Source: DAMCAP01 sp964369265
GTDB taxonomy: Bacteria > Bacillota > Clostridia > Oscillospirales > Ruminococcaceae
DNA length: 6,482 nucleotides
Reading direction: 5' to 3'
NCBI GenBank assembly: GCA_964369265.1
Contig: CAYJEV010000095.1
Location: forward strand, 1-6,482
Numbering within the stretch: position 1 is the first letter of the stretch; every line of letters begins with the position of its first letter. This document shows positions 1 through 6,468 of this stretch, in pieces. Made by a program: the position numbers and the translations under genes. The notes under the pieces were generated by a model. It searched no databases and was not told the DNA's origin. It saw only the letters and a list, made by a program, of their open reading frames with translations.

Positions 1-2
1 GC

Positions 3-308
3 GATAATTATTTAATTTGGTTTGCTGAGTTATCAAGAGAATACTTAAGTAAATACGGAGAAACTTATCGTGTTGGTGGAGATGAGTTTACAGCAATATT
101 ATACAATGCTCCACTTGAACAATTAGAAAAAATATTGCCTGTTTTACAAGAAAAATTTAAAACATTTGACAATAGTAATTTGTCAGGTGTTGCTATTGGA
201 TATGCCCACTATGATAAAAATAACTATCCAAATATAATGGATTATCTTCATCATATAGATGAGTGTATGTTCAGAAACAAAGAGATTATAAAACGCAATT
301 TAAATTAG
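3..308 (+). CDS. GGDEF-domain protein, C-terminal part (5' end outside window)
   Basis: The reading frame is open from the window edge to TAG at 306-308, giving 101 visible residues. An intact GGDEF motif lies at visible residues 25-29, preceded by YRV and followed by TAIL, as in the active-site hairpin of diguanylate cyclases, which make cyclic di-GMP from two GTP. The first visible residues (D-N-Y-L) fit the end of the upstream GHxxGD element, so almost the whole first half of the domain is missing. SGVAIGY (residues 62-68) matches the usual SxGIA strand. The late ADxAMYxAK element is degenerate (IDECMFRNK). The position of the RxxD inhibitory site reads SKYG, so product inhibition through that site is not expected. 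The protein ends about 70 residues after GGDEF, so no EAL domain follows. N-terminal sensor domains, if any, cannot be seen. Activity as a cyclase is an inference from the intact motif. Confidence 0.85.
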   Translation, partial: DNYLIWFAELSREYLSKYGETYRVGGDEFTAILYNAPLEQLEKILPVLQEKFKTFDNSNLSGVAIGYAHYDKNNYPNIMDYLHHIDECMFRNKEIIKRNLN

Positions 309-354
309 TATCTTATTGAATAATTTTTCAGTTGTTAATGATAGCTATAAGGTT

Positions 355-382
355 TTGATACAATTGAGTTTTAGCTTAAAAT
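355..382 (+). promoter_or_regulatory. candidate sigma-A promoter for remB/gyr operon
   Basis: TTGATA (355-360) and TAAAAT (377-382) are separated by 16 bases; each differs from the -35 and -10 consensus at one position. Transcription would then start about 8 bases before the remB ATG, trimming the purine-rich ribosome site at 383-390, which counts against it. An overlapping -10-like TACAAT (359-364) would give a better leader but has no good -35 at the right distance. A promoter in this 89-base gap is plausible; the exact one is uncertain. Confidence 0.35.
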
Positions 383-397
383 AGAAAGAGTAAAAAT

Positions 398-655
398 ATG
401 TATTTACATTTAGGGGGAGAGGTTGTAGTTAGTAGCAAGGATTTGGTTGGTATATTTGACCTTGATACAGCTGGAGCTTCCGAGATAACAAAACAGTATT
501 TAAAGAAATGCGAAAAAGAAATGATGATAACGTCAATAACAGATGAGCTTCCAAAATCGGCGGTTATAGTCGAGTCTGATTTTGGGATGAGGGTGTATTT
601 AAGCCAGATATCGTCTGTTACATTAAAGGGAAGAATATATAAGCATCCAAAGTAA
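398..655 (+). CDS. remB: RemB-family (DUF370) small regulatory protein
   Basis: This encodes an 85-residue protein, close to the length of Bacillus subtilis RemB/YaaB (about 80 residues). Features seen are the N-terminal MYLHLGGEVVVSSKDLVGIFDL-like region, where the HLG, VVS and D-x-VGIFD elements match RemB, the PKSAVIV segment at residues 52-58, and the LSQISSVTLKGR segment at 68-79, which matches the RemB-type LSxISSxTLKxR. The RemA paralogue has a different N-terminus, so RemB is the better call. RemA is an established DNA-binding activator of biofilm matrix operons; the role of RemB is less defined, so function here is inferred from family. The start is ATG 398 with a modest purine-rich site (AGAAAGAG, 383-390). 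It lies 71 bases upstream of gyrB, the same relative position as in Bacillus (recF-remB-gyrB), but the upstream neighbour here is a GGDEF gene rather than recF. Confidence 0.85.
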   Translation: MYLHLGGEVVVSSKDLVGIFDLDTAGASEITKQYLKKCEKEMMITSITDELPKSAVIVESDFGMRVYLSQISSVTLKGRIYKHPK

Positions 656-712
656 AATTCCAGCCTCAAATTATTTGTTGTTGGTTTTATATAAGGTTAT
701 TCATTTAGATTC

Positions 713-718
713 AGGGGG
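713..718 (+). promoter_or_regulatory. strong ribosome binding site fixing the gyrB TTG start
   Basis: AGGGGG lies 8 bases upstream of TTG 727. The next in-frame ATG codes for the Met in RRRPGMYIG (residue 34), which lies inside the conserved ATPase domain and so cannot be the start. This site therefore supports initiation at TTG. Confidence 0.8.
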
Positions 719-726
719 TTAATATT

Positions 727-2664
727 TTGAGCAATGAAATTAATTTAGCAAAGGTTGAACAAGAATATGGCGCTGATCAGATTCAGGTTTTAGAAGGGCT
801 TGAAGCTGTACGTCGTAGGCCAGGTATGTATATTGGTAGCACCTCTTCTGCTGGACTTCACCATCTTGTGTATGAGATAGTGGATAACGCAATTGACGAG
901 GCGCTGGCAGGATATTGCGACAAGATAACTGTTGAAATTCTGCCAGATAATATTATTAGAGTATCCGATAATGGGCGTGGTATACCTGTTGGAATTCACC
1001 CAACATATAACATTCCTGCTGTGACTATGGTATTCACAAAGCTTCATGCTGGTGGTAAGTTTGGAGGAGGCGGATATTCTGTTTCTGGCGGACTTCATGG
1101 AGTTGGTGCGTCTGTTGTTAATGCGCTTTCAGAATGGCTGGAGGTTGAGGTTCACAACGGACAAAATATCTACACACAAAAATTCTCAAGAGGAGATGAG
1201 GTAACCGAGCTTATTAAGGGCGAGGCAACCGAAACAAAAGGCTCTATTGTTACATTTAAGGCTGATGCCGAAATATTTGAGGAAACAGAATATGACTTTA
1301 ATGTCCTATTAAATAGGCTTAGAGAGCAAGCTTTCCTTAACGCTGGTGTGCATATAACATTTATTGATGGCAGAGAAGATGAAGAGCAGGTTGTTGAGCT
1401 TTGTTATGAGGGCGGTATTGGCTCTTTTGTTGAACATATTCACCAAAGACGTGGGCTTGAAGCGCTAACTGAAGTTATTCGCATGACAGGCACTATCAAT
1501 GATGTTATGACAGAAGTTGCTATGCAGTATAACGATAGCTACAACGAAAACATCTTAAGCTTTGCTAATAACATTCGTACAGGCGATGGCGGTACGCACG
1601 AAGTCGGCTTTAAAACAGCTCTAACTCGTGTTATTAACGACTACGCTAAAAAGCAAAACTACCTAAAAGAAGGCAATAAAAACTTCTCAGGAGAGGACGT
1701 TCGTGAAGGGCTTACTGTTATTATTTCAGTTAGGCTTTCAGAGGCTCAATTTGAAGGACAGACTAAAGGAAAGCTAGGAAACTCAAAGGCTAGAACTGCT
1801 GTTGACTCGTTAGTGTCTGAAAAGCTTGCTCGTTATCTTGAAGAGCATCCAACAGAGGCAAGGGCGATAGTCGAAAAGGCTATGACTGCTTCAAAGGCTA
1901 GAGAGGCTGCAAAAAATGCTCGTGAGCTAACTAGAAAGAAGAATGCTATGGAAAATAGCACACTTCCTGGAAAGCTTGCCGACTGCTCCGAACACGACAA
2001 AACCAAAACAGAAATCTTCATCGTTGAGGGTGACTCCGCTGCTGGCTCTGCTAAGGGCGGAAGAGATAGAAAATATCAGGCTATTTTGCCTCTTTGGGGA
2101 AAAATGCTTAATGTTGAGAAGGCGAGAATAGACAAGGTTTATAACAACGAAAAGCTAATGCCTGTTGTTACAGCTTTGGGATGTTCTATTGGCGAGGATT
2201 TAGATTTAGAAAAGCTAAGATATGGCAAGATAATCTTAATGGCGGATGCCGATGTCGATGGTTCTCATATCAGAACTCTGCTTTTAACCTTCTTGTTTAG
2301 ATATATGAAGCCTTTGGTTGCTAATGGACATATTTATATCGCTCAGCCTCCACTATTTAAAGTTGCTCGTGGCAAGCATGTTAAATATGCGTTTAGAGAA
2401 GAAGATTTAGAAAATACTATCAAAGAAGTTGCTCCAAATGGCGAAAAAGTTGACATTCAGCGATACAAAGGTCTTGGTGAGATGAATGCGACTCAGCTTT
2501 GGGAAACAACAATGGATCCTGATACTAGAACTATTCTTCAGGTTACTATGAATGATGCTATGAAGGCAGATGAGATTTTCACTATCCTTATGGGAGATAA
2601 AGTTGGGCCTCGTCGTGATTTCATTGAGCAGAATGCAAGATATGTTAAGAATCTTGATATTTAA
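727..2664 (+). CDS. gyrB: DNA gyrase subunit B (TTG start)
   Basis: This is the ATPase subunit of type II topoisomerase gyrase, which introduces negative supercoils as A2B2 with GyrA. It has 645 residues, the short Gram-positive form without the ~165-residue TOPRIM insert of enterobacteria. Domains in order: GHKL ATPase (about 1-225) with catalytic base E50, Mg-binding N54, DNGRGIP at 81-87 and the glycine-rich ATP lid near 109-130 (GGLHGVGASVVNALS); transducer (about 226-400) with QTKGKLGN at 345-352, whose K347 contacts ATP phosphate; TOPRIM (about 427-545) with EGDSA at 434-438 and the metal-binding DADVD at 507-511; C-terminal tail (about 575-645) with YKGLGEMN, which contacts GyrA. Initiation is at TTG with a strong Shine-Dalgarno site. 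The residue equivalent to E. coli K447, linked to quinolone response, is W457. EGDSA is followed by AGSAKGG rather than the enterobacterial GGSAKQG. The sequence is full length, with no sign of disruption. ParE is the alternative, but the adjacent gyrA with its GyrA boxes supports gyrase. Confidence 0.98.
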   Translation: MSNEINLAKVEQEYGADQIQVLEGLEAVRRRPGMYIGSTSSAGLHHLVYEIVDNAIDEALAGYCDKITVEILPDNIIRVSDNGRGIPVGIHPTYNIPAVTMVFTKLHAGGKFGGGGYSVSGGLHGVGASVVNALSEWLEVEVHNGQNIYTQKFSRGDEVTELIKGEATETKGSIVTFKADAEIFEETEYDFNVLLNRLREQAFLNAGVHITFIDGREDEEQVVELCYEGGIGSFVEHIHQRRGLEALTEVIRMTGTINDVMTEVAMQYNDSYNENILSFANNIRTGDGGTHEVGFKTALTRVINDYAKKQNYLKEGNKNFSGEDVREGLTVIISVRLSEAQFEGQTKGKLGNSKARTAVDSLVSEKLARYLEEHPTEARAIVEKAMTASKAREAAKNARELTRKKNAMENSTLPGKLADCSEHDKTKTEIFIVEGDSAAGSAKGGRDRKYQAILPLWGKMLNVEKARIDKVYNNEKLMPVVTALGCSIGEDLDLEKLRYGKIILMADADVDGSHIRTLLLTFLFRYMKPLVANGHIYIAQPPLFKVARGKHVKYAFREEDLENTIKEVAPNGEKVDIQRYKGLGEMNATQLWETTMDPDTRTILQVTMNDAMKADEIFTILMGDKVGPRRDFIEQNARYVKNLDI

Positions 2665-2674
2665 CTAAAAGTGC

Positions 2675-2680
2675 AAAGGA
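2675..2680 (+). promoter_or_regulatory. ribosome binding site favouring ATG 2692
   Basis: AAAGGA lies 11 bases before ATG 2692, slightly long but usable. The upstream in-frame GTG at 2671, only 6 bases after the gyrB stop, has no purine-rich site in front of it (ACTAAAA), so ATG 2692 is preferred. Confidence 0.5.
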
Positions 2681-2691
2681 TTATAGAGATT

Positions 2692-3210
2692 ATGAATGAA
2701 GAAATTGTGTATTCTCTTTCAGCTGAGGACTATTCAAAGTTCGCTACTCGTGCTGGAATGGCTTTAAAGTCTAACGGCAAAAAAAGAGCGACTATTGTTG
2801 GACTCGCTGAAATTGCAACTGCTGTTTTAGGGCTTATGTTCTATAACGGTTCTTTGATTTATTTATTAGCTTTGTTTGCTTTATTTAGTGTTGGGCTTTA
2901 TCAGCTTTGCTTTTATAGCCTTATATTTCCAAAAACTATAACTTCAAAAACCTATCTTAGCTATAAAAGGGCAAATCCAGAGGATAAAATGCTTATTGCT
3001 AATTTCACAGATGATTTTGTCACTGTCGAGATAGGGGAGAATGTTAGAGAAGCTAGCTATCCTGTTATAACTCTTTTATATTGCGAGGAAGCTGTTGTGT
3101 TAACTTCTTATGAATGGTCGGCGGTTATTCCTAGAGAGGCAGTTGTCGATTATGATGATTTTTTGGAAGAGCTAAAGCTTATGGACTTTTTAGAGCAAAG
3201 AGCTATTTAA
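2692..3210 (+). CDS. small two-helix membrane protein, YcxB-like
   Basis: This encodes 172 residues from ATG 2692 (179 if the GTG at 2671 is used). The visible architecture is a short hydrophilic N-terminus (1-32) with a basic stretch NGKKR, two adjacent hydrophobic helices (about 33-51 and 54-79), then a soluble C-terminal domain. In that domain, a strand-rich region with ANFTDDFVTVEIG and YPVITLLYCEEAVVL is followed by W-S-A-V-IPREAV at about residues 142-151. Two N-terminal helices followed by a beta-rich domain ending in an I-P-[KR]-x-[AF] motif resemble the YcxB-like family (PF14317), whose function is unknown; assignment is by eye. It is predicted to sit in the cytoplasmic membrane with the C-terminal domain in the cytoplasm. 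It begins 27 bases after gyrB and ends 19 bases before gyrA with no terminator or promoter visible, so it is probably co-transcribed with both gyrase genes. Base composition and codon choice look like its neighbours. No catalytic residues can be identified. Confidence 0.75.
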   Translation: MNEEIVYSLSAEDYSKFATRAGMALKSNGKKRATIVGLAEIATAVLGLMFYNGSLIYLLALFALFSVGLYQLCFYSLIFPKTITSKTYLSYKRANPEDKMLIANFTDDFVTVEIGENVREASYPVITLLYCEEAVVLTSYEWSAVIPREAVVDYDDFLEELKLMDFLEQRAI

Positions 3211-3219
3211 TTTAGAAAT

Positions 3220-3225
3220 GGAGAG
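3220..3225 (+). promoter_or_regulatory. ribosome binding site choosing gyrA ATG 3230
   Basis: GGAGAG overlaps the upstream in-frame ATG at 3218 and lies a few bases before ATG 3230 (6 bases from GGAG). ATG 3218 itself is preceded only by TTTAGAA. The later ATG also gives the usual MSEQ-type GyrA N-terminus. Confidence 0.65.
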
Positions 3226-3229
3226 CAAT

Positions 3230-5776
3230 ATGTCAGAACAAATTATACAAAGGACAATTCCAATTGACATTGGCGATGAAATGCAAAAAAGCTTCCTTGA
3301 CTATTCAATGTCTGTTATTGTCAGCAGAGCGTTGCCAGATGTTAGAGATGGCTTAAAGCCTGTACATAGACGTATATTATATACATTATTTGAAAATGGA
3401 ATACTGCCAGACAAGCCTTATCGTAAATGCGCAGATACTGTTGGTTCTGTTCTTGGTAAGTACCATCCTCATGGTGATAGCTCTGTTTATGATGCATTAG
3501 TGCGTCTTGCGCAGGATTTCTCTATGAGATACACTTTAATTGATGGTCATGGTAACTTCGGTTCTGTCGATGGCGACCCAGCGGCTGCTTATCGTTATAC
3601 TGAAGCAAAGCTGGCAAAATTATCTATGGGTCTGCTTCAAGACATTGATAAAGATACTATCGATATGACCCCAAACTTTGATGATCGTTTGATGGAACCA
3701 ACTGTACTGCCTTCTCGTTTCCCTAACCTTTTGGTTAATGGTTCTCAAGGTATCGCTGTTGGTATGGCGACTAACATCCCTCCTCATAACTTAGGGGAGA
3801 TAGTTGACGGCATTAACATCCTTATCGACAACCCAGACGCAACTTTAGACGAGCTAATGACAGCTATTTCAGGACCTGACTTCCCAACTGGCGGAGTTAT
3901 TATGGGAACTAGAGAGATAAGATCTGCTTATGGTACTGGTAGGGGCAAGATAATTCTTAGAGCTGTTTCCCATATTGAGGAAATGGGCAATAATAGAGAG
4001 AGAATTGTTGTTACAGAAATACCTTATGGCGTTAACAAGGCAAGGCTTGTCGAGAGCATTGACAGGCTGGTTAAAGATAAGAGAATTGACCAAATTTCTT
4101 ATATCCGAGATGAATCGGACAGAGAAGGTATGAGAATAGTAATGGAGCTAAAGAGAGATGCGAATACTGCTCTTGTCTTAAATCAGCTATACTCATATTC
4201 TCAAATGCAGGAAACTGTTGGCGTTATTATGCTTGCTCTTGTTGATGGTGTGCCAAAGGTACTAACACTAAAAGAGATGCTTTCTCATTATCTATCTTTC
4301 CAAGAAGAGGTTATTGTTAGAAGAACAACCTTTGATTTAAAGAAGGCTAAAGAGAGAAGCCATGTTTTAGAGGGGCTTAAAATTGCGCTTGACTTTATTG
4401 ATGAGGTTATTGCGCTTATTAGAAAAAGCCCTAACCAATCTGCTGCAAAGCTTGCTTTGGAGGAGAGATTTGGGCTTACTGAAATTCAGTCCGCTGCTAT
4501 TGTGGCTATGCGTCTTGGTCAACTTTCTGGTCTTGAAAGAGATAAGATTGAGGGCGAGCTTGCTGAAATTAAGCTACATATCGCAGATTTAGAGGATATA
4601 CTAGCGAACCGTTCTCGTGTTCTTAATATCATTAAGGAAGAGATGGGTGTGTATGCGACTAAGTATGCTGATAAGAGAAGAACTGCTATTCAGTTTGTTA
4701 GCGGAGAGGTTGACATTGAGGATCTAATCCCTGTTGCTGAATGTGTTATCACTATGACTCATCTTGGCTATGTTAAGCGCCAGCTTGCTGAAAATTATAA
4801 GATACAAAAGCGTGGCGGTCGAGGAATTATTGGCATGAAGAGCCATGATGAGGACTTTATCAAGGATATCTTCAGCTGTTCTACCCATGATTACATAATG
4901 TTCTTTACAACAAGGGGCAGGGTGTATCGCATAAAGGGATATGAAATTGCAGAAAGCAGCAGAACTGGAAAGGGAACTAGCATTGTTAATCTGCTTCCGC
5001 TTGAGGCTGGAGAAAAGGTTACTTCTGCTATTAAAATGACAGAAAATGATAACGAAGGCTATATGGTTATGGTCACTAAAAACGGTATCATTAAGCGTTC
5101 AGATATTTCATATTTCCAAAATGTTAGAAAGAATGGTCTAATTGCTATTGGACTAAACGATAATGACGAGCTTGCGTTTGTTGAATTTACAGACGGCAAC
5201 TCCGATATCATCCTTGCGACTAAGCTTGGTATGTCTATTCGCTTTAATGAGAATGATGCTAGAGAGCTTGGCAGAACTGCAAGGGGTGTTAAGGCGATTA
5301 AGCTTGGCGAAGAGGATCATATCGTTGGCGCTATCTCTGTTAAAACAGATGAGGAAGGCACTGTTCTTACTATCTCTGAAAAGGGACTTGGCAGACGAAG
5401 CAATATTGAAGAATATCGCATTCAGTCAAGAGGCGGTAAGGGTACTATCAACTACAAGACTTCTAAAAATGGCCCTGTTGCTGGTATTACTAAGGTTGTG
5501 CCAACTGAAGACGTTATTTTAATTAGTGACGATGGCATTATCATCAGAATTAACCCATCTGATATTTCTGTTCAGTCTAGATATGGTGGCGGAGTTAGAG
5601 TTATGAGAATTGGCGAGGATGCTAAGGTTGTTACGATGACTAAGACTGCTAGAGAACAAAACGCAGACGACGAAGAGATTGAAGGCGAACTAAACAGCGA
5701 AGCTGGCGACAATATTGAGAGCGGAGCAGCTGAAAATGCTGCTAATGATGTATCTTTAGAGGGCGAGGAAGCTTAG
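3230..5776 (+). CDS. gyrA: DNA gyrase subunit A
   Basis: This is the DNA breakage-reunion and wrapping subunit of gyrase, 848 residues from ATG 3230 (852 from ATG 3218). Residues 1-490 form the winged-helix, tower and coiled-coil core. Conserved features include SMSVIVSRALPDVRDGLKPVHRR (about 26-48), the quinolone-determining segment GKYHPHGDSSVYD (76-88), and catalytic Tyr123 with neighbouring Arg122. The C-terminal beta-pinwheel (about 500-805) carries the GyrA box QKRGGRG at 526-532. This hallmark separates GyrA from ParC. Related blade turns follow (SRTGKGTSIVNL, VRKNGLIAIGL, LGRTARGVKAIKL, QSRGGKG starting at 732, SRYGGGVRVMRI), consistent with six blades. Residues 807-848 form an acidic tail (15 Asp/Glu, one Arg), as in other gyrases, where such tails tune supercoiling. 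S84 and D88 occupy the E. coli S83/D87 positions and are unmutated, so no common fluoroquinolone-resistance change is present in this subunit. The gene is intact and probably the last of a gyrB-led operon. Confidence 0.98.
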   Translation: MSEQIIQRTIPIDIGDEMQKSFLDYSMSVIVSRALPDVRDGLKPVHRRILYTLFENGILPDKPYRKCADTVGSVLGKYHPHGDSSVYDALVRLAQDFSMRYTLIDGHGNFGSVDGDPAAAYRYTEAKLAKLSMGLLQDIDKDTIDMTPNFDDRLMEPTVLPSRFPNLLVNGSQGIAVGMATNIPPHNLGEIVDGINILIDNPDATLDELMTAISGPDFPTGGVIMGTREIRSAYGTGRGKIILRAVSHIEEMGNNRERIVVTEIPYGVNKARLVESIDRLVKDKRIDQISYIRDESDREGMRIVMELKRDANTALVLNQLYSYSQMQETVGVIMLALVDGVPKVLTLKEMLSHYLSFQEEVIVRRTTFDLKKAKERSHVLEGLKIALDFIDEVIALIRKSPNQSAAKLALEERFGLTEIQSAAIVAMRLGQLSGLERDKIEGELAEIKLHIADLEDILANRSRVLNIIKEEMGVYATKYADKRRTAIQFVSGEVDIEDLIPVAECVITMTHLGYVKRQLAENYKIQKRGGRGIIGMKSHDEDFIKDIFSCSTHDYIMFFTTRGRVYRIKGYEIAESSRTGKGTSIVNLLPLEAGEKVTSAIKMTENDNEGYMVMVTKNGIIKRSDISYFQNVRKNGLIAIGLNDNDELAFVEFTDGNSDIILATKLGMSIRFNENDARELGRTARGVKAIKLGEEDHIVGAISVKTDEEGTVLTISEKGLGRRSNIEEYRIQSRGGKGTINYKTSKNGPVAGITKVVPTEDVILISDDGIIIRINPSDISVQSRYGGGVRVMRIGEDAKVVTMTKTAREQNADDEEIEGELNSEAGDNIESGAAENAANDVSLEGEEA

Positions 5777-5779
5777 CTT

Positions 5780-5817
5780 TCAACATATTAGCTCTTAAAT
5801 GTTGATAACTTGCTTTT
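5780..5817 (+). terminator. weak hairpin after gyrA, possible terminator
   Basis: TCAACAT (5780-5786) pairs with ATGTTGA (5799-5805), seven base pairs around a 12-base loop, 3 bases after the gyrA stop. The stem is AT-rich, and the only T-run (TTTT, 5814-5817) comes 8 bases after it, so efficient termination is doubtful. Confidence 0.25.
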
Positions 5818-5821
5818 GCAG

Positions 5822-5850
5822 TTGACTTATCAATATTATAATGGTAAAAT
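5822..5850 (+). promoter_or_regulatory. strong sigma-A-like promoter for ridA
   Basis: TTGACT (5822-5827) and TAAAAT (5845-5850) each match consensus at five of six positions with an ideal 17-base spacer. A TG one base upstream of the -10 (5842-5843) makes it an extended -10. A start near 5857 would give a leader of about 32 bases that includes the whole ribosome site. A perfect TATAAT at 5837-5842 overlaps but has no suitably spaced -35. This suggests ridA is transcribed independently of the gyrase genes. Confidence 0.7.
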
Positions 5851-5875
5851 AATCCTATACAATTAAAACAATTAT

Positions 5876-5880
5876 GGAGG
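5876..5880 (+). promoter_or_regulatory. ribosome binding site choosing ridA ATG 5889
   Basis: GGAGG lies 8 bases before ATG 5889, near ideal. The in-frame ATG at 5874 overlaps this site and would add five residues (MEETK) not typical of the family. Confidence 0.85.
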
Positions 5881-5888
5881 AAACGAAA

Positions 5889-6272
5889 ATGAAAAAAGTT
5901 ATTTCTACTACTAAAGCACCTGGTGCAATCGGCCCATATTCCCAAGCTGTTGTTGCTGGCAACTTTATTTATGTTTCTGGTCAACTTCCAATTGACCCAG
6001 CTACAGGCAATTTTGTAAGCGATACTTGCGTTAAGGCGCAAACTAACCAAGCATTGGTTAACATGGCTGCTATTCTTGAAGAGGCTGGCTACACTATGAA
6101 CGATGTTGTTAAGACAACTGTTCTTTTAAAGAACATGGGCGACTTTGCTGACATGAATGGCGTTTATGCTGAGCATTTCAAGGGCGATTGCCCAGCAAGA
6201 GCAGCTTTTGAAGTTGCTTGCCTACCTAAAAACGCTTTAGTTGAGATTGAGGCTGTGGCTTACAAGGCTTAG
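5889..6272 (+). CDS. ridA: RidA family 2-iminobutanoate/2-iminopropanoate deaminase
   Basis: This encodes 127 residues, the standard RidA (YjgF/YER057c/UK114) length. RidA enzymes hydrolyse the reactive enamine/imine products of PLP enzymes such as threonine dehydratase to 2-oxo acids plus ammonia, protecting PLP enzymes in the cytoplasm; they work as homotrimers with sites between subunits. Diagnostic features seen are IGPYSQA at 14-20 (with Y17), the VSGQLPIDPATG turn at 29-40, the QTNQALVNMAAILEEAG helix at 51-67, CPARAAFEVACLPK at 101-114 with substrate-carboxylate-binding R104, and IEAVAY near the C-terminus. E119 sits 15 residues after R104, the same spacing as R105/E120 in characterised RidA, so deaminase activity is likely. 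The gene starts 112 bases after gyrA behind its own promoter and is followed by a strong terminator, so it appears monocistronic. No functional link to gyrase is implied. Specific substrates cannot be read from the sequence. Confidence 0.95.
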   Translation: MKKVISTTKAPGAIGPYSQAVVAGNFIYVSGQLPIDPATGNFVSDTCVKAQTNQALVNMAAILEEAGYTMNDVVKTTVLLKNMGDFADMNGVYAEHFKGDCPARAAFEVACLPKNALVEIEAVAYKA

Positions 6273-6319
6273 TTTTCCACATTTGCATACTAAAACTGTT
6301 TAAAACCAAAATGTTTGTT

Positions 6320-6356
6320 AAGAATGTGGAGAGAGGTATCTTTCCGCATTCTTTTT
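6320..6356 (+). terminator. intrinsic terminator after ridA
   Basis: Bases 6320-6334 pair with 6339-6353 around a GGTA loop, a 15-base-pair stem with two G-T wobbles, followed by TTTTT (6352-6356) and then GTTT. The core AAGAATG/CATTCTT and GGA/TCC pairs are uninterrupted. It lies 47 bases after the ridA stop and is the most convincing terminator in the window. Confidence 0.85.
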
Positions 6357-6401
6357 GTTTACACTTAACTTACAGTGTTCCGTCAGGTAGAGTAAAAGTT
6401 T

Positions 6402-6468
6402 TGCTAAATTTTTTTCAAAAAATTTCAGCATCAAAGGGCTGCCCCTTTGGCGCTCACCGCAGTGAGCG
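6402..6468. repeat. cluster of three adjacent stem-loops, probable palindromic intergenic repeat
   Basis: Three inverted repeats follow one another almost without gaps. (1) TGCT plus AAATTTTTT (6402-6414) pairs with AAAAAATTT plus AGCA (6417-6430) with one bulged C. (2) CAAAGGG (6432-6438) pairs with CCCTTTG (6443-6449) around CTGC. (3) CGCTCAC (6451-6457) pairs with GTGAGCG (6462-6468) around CGCA. The second and third are perfect 7-base-pair stems, and 25 of 37 bases at 6432-6468 are G or C, against AT-rich surroundings. No T-run follows on the + strand, so it is not a classic terminator for ridA, which already has one. Arrays like this are typical of dispersed palindromic intergenic elements. 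Copy number cannot be seen here, and the element may continue past the window edge. Confidence 0.55.

Noticed and set aside
313..328. TTATT-G-AATAA followed by TTTTT after the GGDEF stop, resembling a mini terminator.
   Set aside because: The arms are all A/T and separated by one base, so a stable hairpin cannot form.
688..695. TATATAAG upstream of gyrB as a separate promoter -10.
   Set aside because: No -35-like hexamer lies at a suitable distance and there is no extended -10; gyrB may simply be read through from remB.
5423..5443. A second GyrA-box-like QSRGGKG in the GyrA C-terminal domain as an unusual duplication.
   Set aside because: Gram-positive GyrA proteins, including that of Bacillus, normally carry this near-box in a later blade, so it is ordinary.
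5163..5522. Long alternative-frame open reading frame inside gyrA, and similar ones on both strands elsewhere in the gyrase genes.
   Set aside because: They are shadows of gyrB/gyrA codon usage, lack ribosome sites, and give low-complexity Leu/Ser-rich products.
6361..6378. ACACT...AGTGT inverted repeat as an operator.
   Set aside because: Five base pairs around an 8-base spacer downstream of a terminator, with no gene following in the window; too short to support.
6318..6431. A 37-residue minus-strand reading frame with an AAAGGGG-like site about 10 bases before its ATG.
   Set aside because: It runs through the ridA terminator and the stem-loop cluster, its apparent ribosome site is one arm of a hairpin, and the product shows no recognisable features; chance is the simplest explanation.
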